This document shows, piece after piece, positions 1-9,971 of a stretch of DNA of 25,100 bases (positions within the stretch are counted from its first letter, which is position 1; each line of letters starts with the position of its first letter). Location: positions 1 through 25,100 of the forward strand of contig JAAAVE010000246.1 of the NCBI GenBank assembly GCA_015679605.1, written 5' to 3'. Both the position numbers and the translations under genes were made by a program. Source of the stretch: Podila epigama. Its lineage: Eukaryota > Mortierellomycota > Mortierellomycetes > Mortierellales > Mortierellaceae. The notes beneath the pieces are model-generated. The model had not been told where the DNA came from. It did no database searches and worked only from the letters and a program-made list of their open reading frames with translations.

Positions 1-707
1 GGACACTGCAACTTGCAGCTTGCATCAACCTCGGGGGGAAGACACACTTGCACAAAGAAAAAAAAAGAGAGAGAGAGGAAGAGGGAGAGATGGAGTGCGT
101 CGCCGAGTCCATGCCTGTTTGTCAACCTCTCTACGGATGCGCTTACATGTTCTACAGCGAAATACAGCAGCAAGGGGCTGTATGGCACCATTTATCACTC
201 TGTTGGCACCATTGCTTGCTTTACTTGTTTTTAGTCTTCACTTACCTTACCTTCAACTTACCTTGCTTTGATTTAATGGTTTGTATTGCTTTTTTTGGCC
301 TCAACAGTCAATGGACGCTGCCATAAAAGAAGGGGGAGGGAAAAGACGCTCGTGCTTGTGACGCTCCCAAGCAAAGCACGCGAAAACGGAGACAAAAGTA
401 AAAGTAAAGACGGCACCTCAAAACTGAGTCTAACCAAAAGTTAAAAAAAAAAAAGAAAAGAAAACTTTTATTATTTGTCCATCTCATCCTTTTTTGATGC
501 CAACGGTGCACTTTCTACCAGATCAACCGTAACGTCGACATTGGCAACTCTCAAGTCCAACTCCAAGTCCAACGACTGCAATAACGACAATATCTCTAAC
601 GACCAATTCATCATCACGTCCACTCGGCTGATCAGACACGACCTAAGAAAAAAAATATATATCCAAACAAATACAACAAACGAACGAACGAACGAAAAAC
701 GGAAAGT
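1..707. other. Upstream region / 5' leader of the arrestin gene
   Basis: No coding exon could be supported here. It contains a purine-rich GA tract (about 60-90), a pyrimidine-rich stretch (about 225-300), an A-run (about 441-465) and a short CGAA-type tandem repeat (about 678-698) just upstream of the arrestin start codon. Short open frames lack domain signal and read through low-complexity sequence. It is most likely promoter plus 5' UTR of the gene starting at 708. Confidence 0.5.
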
Positions 708-3700
708 ATGGGCAACAAATCAAAAAATGCTCATGCAATCAAAGCAACTTCAAGCGACGGCGACTTGGATGCTACCACATCCGATGTCAAACCTGGAAAG
801 AGTCGCAAGGGCAAAGCAAAAGCAAAGGCGACATCGGCCCCCCTTTCAGAACATCAGCCGTCAGTGCTTCGACCCTCGGTCAGGAACATGCCCACCATAA
901 CTTTTCAACCACACCATACCGAAATTTCAACCGATCGGCCATCCGTCTCTGGACGTCTTTTGCTCCACATCCCTAAAGTCGCCGGCAGGACCTTTGAGTT
1001 CGTGTCATTGACTCTCACGCTTCGGCTCAAGGAATCCATTGCTTGGACGCGTCAGGACTTGACCTCGTTCGAGATTCAAAAGGAAAGTTGGTCCCAGACT
1101 GTGTGGGAAAAGTCAATTAAGCTGAATTTTCAGGATAAACAGGTGGAGGAAGGAGAGGATACTGTCGTCAAGGTTAGGCGCAACGCAGGGTCCAAATCAT
1201 CACCACCCTCGCCCAGAGGATCGATTGAGCTCCCAATGGACGAATGGCGATGGGAATGGCTGATGCCAGTGACACGGAATGAGGTTTGGCCAGAGAGCTT
1301 TGAAGGTTCTATGGGAATGGTCTGGTACGAGATCGAATCAAAGTGTCATTTCCGCTGGCTCGTCGAAAGCCAAAACAGCCCTCTCGATTTAATATATACT
1401 CCTATACCCACCAACAAAAGCTCTTCCAAAGGCAGGCTCAAGAAGAGCCGTTCCCAGTCATTACCCGGAACAGCAAGACTGAAAAATGGTATTTTGTGCT
1501 GTTCTTGACGATTTAATATTCTTCTTTTCACTCTTTCTTGTGTTTCTTGTGTGCAAACAGCTCCACTCACTTTTCCATGCCTTGTTCTATGAATTCAATC
1601 ATGTCATAAAGTAGTGTCAACTAGTAAAGCAAAGTCTTTGGCTCAAGTTTTCGGAAAACTTCGTCCAGGAAACAAGTCTGCCAAGATTCCTTCTGTAGGG
1701 GATTTCAACTTTTCAGGAACGGAACATGAACATTATATGAAGATGAGCTCAAAAGGAAATCTCTTGGACGAAAAGACGGCCGGCGAGGCAGAGGTTACTT
1801 CGACAAAGAGAAGCCATTCCAGTGCCAGTACTGAAGAAGTATCCGGTCAACAGCCCAAGCAAGATGCCCTGCCTTATCTCATTCGCAAGTCCCTGAAGCT
1901 CTATTTTGTCCGCCCTCCACCACGCGAGTCGTCAAACAGAGCCTTTTTCTTGCCACCGCCTTCAATGGCCCTGCCCAACCTGCCAGTGACTCGTCGCCTG
2001 AAGGCCATCATTCCCGGCGCCAAGATACAGGTCCAGATTCAGATCCCATCCACCATCCCCATTGCAGGATATGCACAGACATCTCAACTTGTACCCTGTC
2101 CGAAAACTGGCGAGCTCGTCCCTTCCAAAGGTGCCAGTGGCATCTCCCACACTCCCAGTGATCAATACTTTGGATACAACATGAAAGGAAGAGCGCTCGA
2201 CAGCAACATGAGATCAGACCCACGCTTTCCTGACAACTTTCAGGTCGCTCTCACTGTACGGAAACTGACACAGAGCGACATCTTGGGCAGCGATTCTCTC
2301 CGGCGGCGCTATGAGTGCATGAACACGATAAAGAAGACCTCATCCTTTGTCAACAGTACCTCTCCAGTGCCCAGCAATCAAGGGTCTGGACGGGAACGGT
2401 TCCCTTCCGGATCATATTCACCCACTGGACTAGGGTATGTCGATCCCGACACACCTCTTGACGAGTCCCCGGTGGCATTAGACACAGCTGTCGAATATAC
2501 AGCCATCGCAACAAACGAACCACAACACTCGCCTACCACTCAAAAAAATGACAAATCCAAGTCACCTTCGCGTCCTAAAAAGTCGTGGCGGAAAGAAGTT
2601 CGTGTGCGAAAAGTCGAATGTGAATTTTGGCAAAAGGAGAGCTGCAGGTGAGTTGAGGAGGGTGTCAAGGGTAGTATGGATGAGCCTCGATGCATTCCTA
2701 TAATTTTTTTCTCTATCGTGAAAGAGATTCTTACTGTATTCTATTTGTACTTACTTCAATCGCAACCAAGAATTCCCACGGAAGAGGCACCATCGAGATC
2801 GATAAAGGTTCCGTTAGGACCAGCATTCGTATACTCTGATAAGGATCAAGATCAAGAGTCCAATGCATCACAGCAGGATCAAGATCGCGACCAGGACCAG
2901 GATCAGGACCAGGACCAGGATATTGACAACGAAGACAATGATGCATCGACGCACTCTCCAAACATGCTCACTGACACGTCTAACCTCGCGTCTCGTGAGG
3001 CACACACACTTTCTCATACATCATCATCAGCTTCAGATATACAAAATCAGGACAACAAGACACAGACGCTATCCAACAAGACTCGTCGCAAGGAAAACCT
3101 TGGATCAAGCGCAGTGCATGTCCATTCAAAGTCATCATCCACATACCCACAGCAGTCAGCTGGAGCAAAACCATTCACACTTCTTGTGCCGGTGCCGTTG
3201 GACTCTGCTAGTCTTCGGCAAACCTTTGCGTGGCCATCGACAACAACCCCATCGCCTGTCCACGCGTCATTCTATGACCCTTCTGGAACCCAGGGGCCCG
3301 GATTTGGTTCTGAAATGATAGACAGTCAGTCGTACCCAACGATGTATGAGGGGGCTGGGGTTTGCTCGAGTAGGCCTGGGACCTTGCCTCTGGGAGGGCA
3401 TGGACAAATCTTACCTTTAAACCCAATTGGATCATCGAGCAAGGCTCGTATTGAGGTCAAACATTATCTGACCTTCAGGATTTCAATTGACATGCTTGAG
3501 TTTGAAGGTGAACCTGACGAAGACGACATTGATGACTTGCTGGGTGTTTCACTGGAGGAACAGCAACAGCAACAGCAACAGCAGCATCAACAACATCAAC
3601 ATAGCAGCAATAGCCCCAGTCTTTCAAAATCGGTCCAACAGGACTTGTCTGTCTTCCCCTCTACAACATCAGCCATGACAAGTATGCCATCCGCTTGTCC

Positions 3701-5042
3701 TCCTAGCATGACCACCTCTCCACAACATTCAGCCAATAGTACACTCGCCACCAGCAACAGCAACGGGGGTAACAACGGCAGTAGTGCACTCTATCCACCG
3801 CTTGCTCGGTACAACGGAGGTTTTTCAACCTCATCCATTATCTTGTCTTCAGGATCATCGTCGGTCTCCTCAGGTCACATCAGCCACTCTAACAACGGCA
3901 ATAACAACATTGCAAAGGTTTCAGATACGACCACGGCGTCGATGAACTCGCCCAAGGGACCTATGGACCGAGATGTGGAGGACAATGGTGGATTGACAAC
4001 ATCACCTAACTTGAGAGCATACGATCACTCTGTGCGACGGGGTTCGAGGGGCTCGTTGGGTACCGTCCGGAGCGCAAACAGCGGTACAAGTTCAGCGGTT
4101 GGCACACTTGCAGGACAGTACTCTGCACAGACAACGAGTAGCATCAGCGACAACAGCATTGGGGTTAGTGGTGTTGGAAACGGGACGCGGGGTGGAGGTG
4201 GAAATGCAAGAAAGGGCCGAGTGACAGAAGGCCTTGTCGCTGGTGCGATTGGAGTCATCAAGAAAAAGGCGTCGGGTTCACTGTTGACCAATGTCACTAG
4301 TCATCTTAGTCCTCATATTCACTCCCATGGACCATGGCAGCAACAGCAATACCCTCATCACCATCAGCATCACCAACAGCAACAACAACGACAAAATCGG
4401 CTTACAAAAGTGTCAGTCCAGAAACTCAAAGACTTTGTGATCCGTGTACCTATCACAGTTGTGGTCCAAGCAGATGACCAGAGTCGGTTCGCAGGCAACT
4501 TTGGGACAACGAGTAGTTGCGGCGACCAGAATGGCACGGCTGAGACTCATGACAGTGGACTCGACGTAGGTTTGGAAATGAAGTCAAACGTCAGAACTCT
4601 AGGACCAATGTGGCCACAAACGTCGTTGTCGTCGCCTTCCACATTCTTGCCGAATGGCGATGGCCGAGCGGGTTTGACTCTCAAGTCGCCATTGTCGCAT
4701 GGGTCACCAGGGACAATGCACCCGCACCCTGTAGCTGATTCTTTCGCCTCGACGCGTGGGAGAACCTCTGAGAGGATGGATATGAGCAGTTTCTACTCGA
4801 GGTTGCCCGACAGCAACGCTGGAGGTGGTGTTTCTATGCACTTGGATCGCAAGAAAGAAGAAGCATACGTGACAGGGTTTAATCACTATCGTTTCCAGAA
4901 TGCAGGGCAGTTTTTGGGGAATGGAGGCACAATGTTCTTGGAAGATGTGCTAGACGGCGTGATTGAAACGGACGCTAGGTTTTTGACTGCAGAAGTTGAT
5001 GATGAAGATGGTGATGGAGACGAAGTTGAATTCCGGTATTGA
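708..5042 (+). CDS. Ldb19/Art1-like alpha-arrestin, 1361 aa, three exons
   Basis: Exons 708-1488, 1615-2647 and 2771-5042. Introns are 1489-1614 (GTATTT...TAG) and 2648-2770 (GTGAGT...AAG); both have lengths divisible by three and preserve the frame. Residues 80-225 form a beta-strand-rich arrestin N-like domain containing WRWEWLMPVTRNEVWPESFEG and then MGMVWYEIES, which resembles the Ldb19 family. Arrestin-like strands continue at about 350-420 (PGAKIQVQIQIPSTIPI), 468-483, 588-605 (EVRVRKVECEFW), 828-845 (KHYLTFRISIDML) and about 1150-1165 (DFVIRVPITVVV). Known members are adaptors that bring a Rsp5-type ubiquitin ligase to plasma-membrane permeases for endocytosis; that role here is inference. 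The strands are separated by long disordered insertions: an Asp/Gln repeat at about 629-656, polyGln at about 868-880, and Ser/Asn/Gly-rich stretches. I see no PPxY ligase-binding motif. The ATG at 708 is the first in frame. Fold assignment is fairly sure, function less so. Confidence 0.8.
2845..2925 (+). repeat. Coding Asp-Gln dipeptide repeat
   Basis: Degenerate GATCAAGAT / GACCAGGAC units encode alternating Asp and Gln inside exon 3 of the arrestin, just after the second intron. Synonymous variation (GAT/GAC, CAA/CAG) shows this is not a fresh slippage array. Confidence 0.75.
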
Positions 5043-5299
5043 AGAGTAGGACTCATCAACAGCAGCAAAAAACACACAAACATACACAAACACCAAACTT
5101 GAGTGTATTATTTTTTTCTTCTATTCAATGGAGCATCCATTTATCTAGCCTTGATGGTAATGGTTCCCGCCATTCTAATGAATTTGGTCAAAGCGCAAAT
5201 GTTAATCGGATGAATACCACCTTTCGATATTTGCACAGCACACACAGCAGGTCTTTTAAATCATTTAGCTTGTGGATTTGTTCCAAGATATGGATTGAC
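5043..5299. other. Convergent 3' intergenic spacer
   Basis: This spacer of 257 bp lies between the stop codons of the arrestin (+) and the GPI-PLD homologue (-). It must hold both 3' UTRs. It is AT-rich with a T-run near 5110, and no further gene is visible. Confidence 0.6.
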
Positions 5300-8200
5300 T
5301 TACATGGAGAATCGTGAATCGTGTGCAGACGTGACAATCAACTCGTCTTGGCCATCGTTGTTCAGGTCTGCCACGAGAAGGTGGGAACCAAACCGTGTGC
5401 GTAAATCCAATCCAGTAAAACACTGCTTGACCGAGCCCGAGTCATCACTACCGCCTCTGCCTCTACCTCTACCTCTACCTCTACCTCTACCTCGTTTGCA
5501 ATCACTGGTTCGGCTACAGCGCGACGAACGCGGCAAACTGTCAACTGTCGGTTCCCACTCTATGATTCGCCCCTTTTCAAATGTTGTGAATGGCTCTGTC
5601 AACCAAAGAGTTTTTCCATCAGGCGCGGTCGACATTGCTGCCGAGAGATGCGCCATCGCCTGTGACCCTTGCAGCGAGTCCCGAAGGACCCTCGTTGGTT
5701 TCAAGTGCCTCCTCTTCTCACCTTGACCTTTTCCTCCTTCATCTTCTTCGTCATCATCATCCAGCCCCGCGTCAATGTCGGTGATGGTGGTAACGACACC
5801 ATCTCGGAGTGCACCAAGGTCCAAGATCCGTACCACACCTGCCTGCCAATTCACTCCAACTCTTGGGAGGCTCACAGGAACCTCTTCCGATTGTGAACCG
5901 ACCACCAACAGGCTCTTTCGGAAGGACTCGAGACGCGACCCCAATTGCTGGAATTTGGAGTCCCCATGAATTGTAAATATCTTGATAGGGATGTCCTGCT
6001 TGAATTGAATCGGTTTTGTGGGTGGAATCACAAAGCCTTGAACCTTACCGCGCATGGCGCCATGCACTCCTTCGCCTGATGTGGGTGACCCCACTACCAA
6101 CACTCTTCGCACCTTTGGCAACCCCTCTGACCAGTAACGCTTCAATAACGAGGATACCCATGAAGGAGTTTTCGACAACAGGAAAGACCTCAACCATGAG
6201 TCTTCTTGGTGGTTTTCGAAAGTCTGGACAACCAACGTCAATGCTACGCCAAACCAGTCAAAAGGATGCTCTCCTTGCAGTTCCCAATCCCGGTCTGTGT
6301 CGAGTATGTGACCCACATGACGGCTCTGGGCCAAGAAGGCTAGCACACGCCCAGCCTGGCGTAGACGATTTTTGGCATATTCGGGCTCTACGGACGCCAT
6401 AGGCATCGAAACTACCAGATCAAGGTACCCAGACCCTGTCAAATCCAACCCCCACAACGTGTACCCTAATCCGGCCAAGGTATCTCTACTATGACCTCCT
6501 GACACTCCCGTACGGTTCAACAAGAGGGTGATGTCTGGCACTGTGCTCAAACCTGACCCCAAATGTCCAAAATAGACATAGACAGACCCAGTGTAAGCCA
6601 AATCCTTTGCGTCATGTCCTGGAGCTCCTACAGCGAGATCGTCGATGCCATCCTGATTCAAGTCGACAACTGCCAATGACCAGCCATACCGCGATTGAGG
6701 CTGTGTAGGGTCTCCGTGTAGGGTTCGAGTGGCCAGGGCTCGAACATCAGTGGGATCCCTTACACCACCGATAGATGACCCTGGTACGACAAAGACAGAG
6801 CCTTGCGAGGGGACCATTGGGTCTACAGAATCATGTGGTGCACTGACAACAAGCTCTATCTGACCATCTCCATCAAAATCGCCCGTGACAGCTGCATGTC
6901 CAAAAGAAGAGTACTCGACGGGAAGATACAGAGTAGCGGTTTCCTTGCTCCCTTCACCATCGCCATCAATTGGACTACATACACTCGCATTGCGGAAGGA
7001 GAAAGAATGGTCAGTGGAGTCGATAGTGGCTTCAGCGACATCCTCGGTATGACCTTCGTTCTCTCTCGATTCAACATTGGACAACTCTTCATCCTTGGTG
7101 CGATTAGTCATGGAGACAATGGAGAAAGTTACAACTCCTGTTATCGTGTCTGTTTGTGTCACAACCTCAAGCCCAGCCTTCTGTAGCCTCCATTGAGCCT
7201 TCAATCCGTCCTCCCCGCTGCTGGGTCGATGGTCATGCCCATGCCGACCATGGGACATCTCATTCCTGTCAATGTCCCGGATATTTTTGTCACGACCTTC
7301 CCATAGTGCATAGCAAAGGTTAAAAGTAGTTGTGTTGCTGCTGCCAGCTGTTCTTTCAGAGTCTGATGGTGGTAATGGAGGCAGTGGTCGAACCCCATCC
7401 AGGTATTCTGCAAAGCCGTTCCAGCACTCAACCGTCCATTCTGCCATATCGCGTAGGCCTCCCATAGGATAGGTCTCGACCTGCTCCACTAAGAATGGGG
7501 ACTTTTAGCGTAGGAATATCTGTATTAATAGAAGTAAGACAATGCTGCGAAAATATGTCCCTTGCTTTGTACAAACTTAATTGTAATCAGGCTAGACATA
7601 TTTGTACAATACCTTGGATGCATAAACTGGGAACAGCTGGTTGCCAAGCCGTGCATTTGCTTGAGCACCCGTGAATCCGTTCCGCATACAATGACTCAGT
7701 ACTGGACCTGGCACAAGATAACCCATAGTCCGGTAAATCTCTGAGATGTCCTTTACAGGGACTTTCCAAGGTGTCTAAATGTATGTGTATGGATGAGTTG
7801 GCGAAGTGTAAATATATGTGCACACTTTGGGCTGATGCAGTGAGGAGGCAAGGTAAGTGCTTTCAAACACAGTAGCTTACAACAAGATGGTTCATGGAGC
7901 TCATGTGGCTATTGACAGTGAAAGATACATTGTGAGTAAAATGGTATGGTGTTTCATCGCCTATTATTGTTGATAGGAGAAACGGTACCTCAAGACAAAT
8001 TCGGCGCCAATGTCTGCTAATGTGTGACCCTTGGAGTAGTCACCTTCAAAGCTAGTCTCTGCCAGGATCTGGATGAATCCCTGGTCAAGACCCTCCAATG
8101 CATGCCATGACATGTCGCCGAGTGAGTGGGAGACTGTCCCAAAGAGGAACGCTATGAGCGACTTTTGAACGAAAAACGATACCATCAATACTGGAGGGCC

Positions 8201-9121
8201 ATGAATGTTATGATTGAATCAATCGAAAACCCTCGTGTCGTTGCTAGTACACCATACCTTGACGTGGTCATCCCAGGGCTTGGAATACTTGTCATGAATG
8301 TACCGTAACGAAGCTTCGATGAATGGAGGCCAATGAGCCTTGAATAGCGAAGGTACAAGGACATTCGCGTTGCGGATAATCGTTTTTAATTAGTAAGGAC
8401 TCTGAAAAACGTAATTGCTTTCACCTTCAATGTGCTGACAAGAACCTTTTTTTTTTTTTTTTTTTTTTTTAGTGGTTACCTCTTCTGCTGCGTTGTTCCA
8501 CAATTTTCCAATGCAGTTGTAGCCCCAATCTGGGAAAAAACTTCCAGCTAGCAAAAACTCCTTTTGCTCAAGAAGCGGAGCGTACTCTAGAAGCCGTGGT
8601 GATTGGAGTGATCCTGTTGACGAGGAGGGGGTATAGGCAAGGTAGGATTGCTTTTGTTGTTGTTGTTGTTGCTGCTGCTGTTCTTGTTGGTGTTGTTGAT
8701 GTTGTTGTGGTGGGCTCAAGGAGGCGGAGAAGGAGGGTGCCTGCATAAATATTTTACCACGATGTCTGTGTACTATCGTAACTGGTGTTGTAGCGATAGT
8801 TGATAATGTTGTAGAAAATGAAGACGCGGTTGAGCATTGCTTGTGCCTCGAGTTGAAGTCGTCGAGTGATTGTATATCCCTGTCCTGGCTTTGGCACTTT
8901 TGTTGTAGCTCAATAGCAGATAACACAATGCGACTGGCACGGTGGGCAACCTCGTTGTGGATAGTCACTCCACAGGCAGAAACGCCAGGAATAAAGGGCT
9001 CTCGGACGAGCAAGGTCACAGCGAGGAGCAAAGTCGTGACAGCGTACTGACCACGGCGGCTGCTGTTCTTGCTGTTCTTGCTGTTCCCTGGTGGGTGATT
9101 GAGGTTGGCTTTGAATCGCAT
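5300..9121 (-). CDS. GPLD1: GPI-specific phospholipase D homologue, 1095 aa, six exons
   Basis: Exons on the minus strand: 9121-8480, 8338-8258, 8161-7989, 7908-7881 (28 nt), 7774-7613, 7501-5300. Introns are 141, 96, 80, 106 and 111 nt, all GT-AG, and the joined frame is open throughout. The N-terminus has a hydrophobic signal segment (about 26-39) and likely cleavage near VSA-CGVTIHNEVAHRA. Residues 49-370 form the zinc-dependent phospholipase C-type domain: FFPDWGY, AHWPPFIEASLRYIH, HSLGDMSWH (H-x3-D-x3-H), GHTLADIGAEF, TPWKVPVKDI and SPFLVEQVETY, all in the order seen in animal GPI-PLD. The C-terminal part carries FG-GAP beta-propeller repeats at about 560-585, 632-656, 705-728 and 1068-1090 (DFDGDGQ, DLNQDG, DLNNDGQ). 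Known members cleave the inositol-phosphate bond of GPI anchors and are secreted. A polyGln insert (about 139-158) lies in the catalytic part and an Arg-Gly repeat near residue 1035. Zinc-binding residues appear intact, so an active enzyme is likely. Confidence 0.9.
5453..5494 (-). repeat. Coding CTCTAC hexamer array (Arg-Gly repeat)
   Basis: About six tandem copies of CTCTAC on the plus strand read as alternating Arg-Gly in the GPI-PLD homologue on the minus strand, between the penultimate segment and the last FG-GAP repeat. A six-base period keeps frame when copy number changes. Confidence 0.8.
8447..8470. repeat. 24-nt T homopolymer inside intron 1 of the GPI-PLD gene
   Basis: An uninterrupted run of 24 T on the plus strand, read as A in the transcript. 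It starts nine bases inside the intron, after the donor GTAACCACT. It is intronic, so length changes should not alter the frame. Confidence 0.85.
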
Positions 9122-9971
9122 TGCGATGGAAGTGGGAGGTTATGAATTTGACGAATGGGCTGAATGGAACAACAGACCAGGGACAAAAACAAAGAAAAAG
9201 AAAAAGGTGGGGGAACAAAGTTAAGTCGAAAAGACCGAAGGAGTAAAAGAAGAAACAGCCCAAAGCACATCTTTTCATCACCCCTGGCTGTGATAAGTTA
9301 GTTGTATGATGGTCTTGATATCTTTACGCCCACATCGCTACTCCCCAATGGTATGGCAAATGCATACGAAACCATTGGCCTTTGTCTTCACTCGTCTTTG
9401 TCCCTTTTGAGTAGCCATATCAATCTCAACTGGACCACCCATGATCAAAGATTAACCCCTCTTTTCTCCTTTCTCTGTATCCTTTCTCCTTGCCATGGTC
9501 GATGGACAAAAGAGGACAAACTAAGGTATCATACCTGATACAGAAACGAACGACTCTGTTGTTGCACAGCCATCAGTCGAAAGGGAAGGCAAATACGATA
9601 AGAAGTATGTCATCTGACCCCAGGACCAGTAGTGTGGCTTAGAATATCATTCAATAAGGTGGCAAATCTAAGTTGTTCAAAAAGTACTGGCCACAGCGTT
9701 TCTCGCTGAGGACGGATGGACGCAAAACAATGGACATTCCAGTCCTTTTCATGCCCTCCTATTAATTGCCACTAAATTCTCGAGTTTATATCTCTTCATC
9801 TCTGTCTACCTTTTGCTGGTGCGTTAGTTGTGGGATACTTTGGATATAAGGACCAGAGAAGGGTTTTATGATATAATAGTAGGCACACCTCGTCGGAACA
9901 TGAAACATGAAATTTATTCAACTTATTCAACTTATATATGTATGTTTAAATATATGAAGGTATTCATGTTG
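9122..9971. other. 850-bp spacer: GPI-PLD promoter and 3' flank of the next gene
   Basis: Both flanking genes are on the minus strand. The part next to 9121 is rich in A/G on the plus strand (about 9170-9250), consistent with a pyrimidine-rich leader upstream of the GPI-PLD start. The remainder (about 9300-9970) is AT-rich with no exon, tRNA or repeat that I can support. The stretch 9905-9960 is very AT-rich (TTATTCAACTTATTCAAC direct repeat), plausible 3' UTR of the gene ending at 9972. Confidence 0.5.

Noticed and set aside
708-725. Possible N-myristoylation signal (MGNKSK) on the arrestin
   Set aside because: The Gly is present but residue 6 is Lys rather than the small or Ser/Thr residue expected, so the consensus is not met.
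475-900. Open frame of 141 codons overlapping the arrestin start
   Set aside because: It does not begin at an ATG with any supporting context, is made of repetitive Asn/Thr/Ser codons, and overlaps the better supported arrestin N-terminus in another frame.
4025-4297. Antisense open frame of 90 codons within the arrestin
   Set aside because: Shadow of a GC-biased Ser/Gly-rich coding region; no domain or start context.
5295-7186. Several plus-strand frames (for example 5295-5726, 6016-6402, 6803-7186) opposite the GPI-PLD homologue
   Set aside because: They are antisense shadows; the minus-strand frame carries clear FG-GAP repeats throughout.
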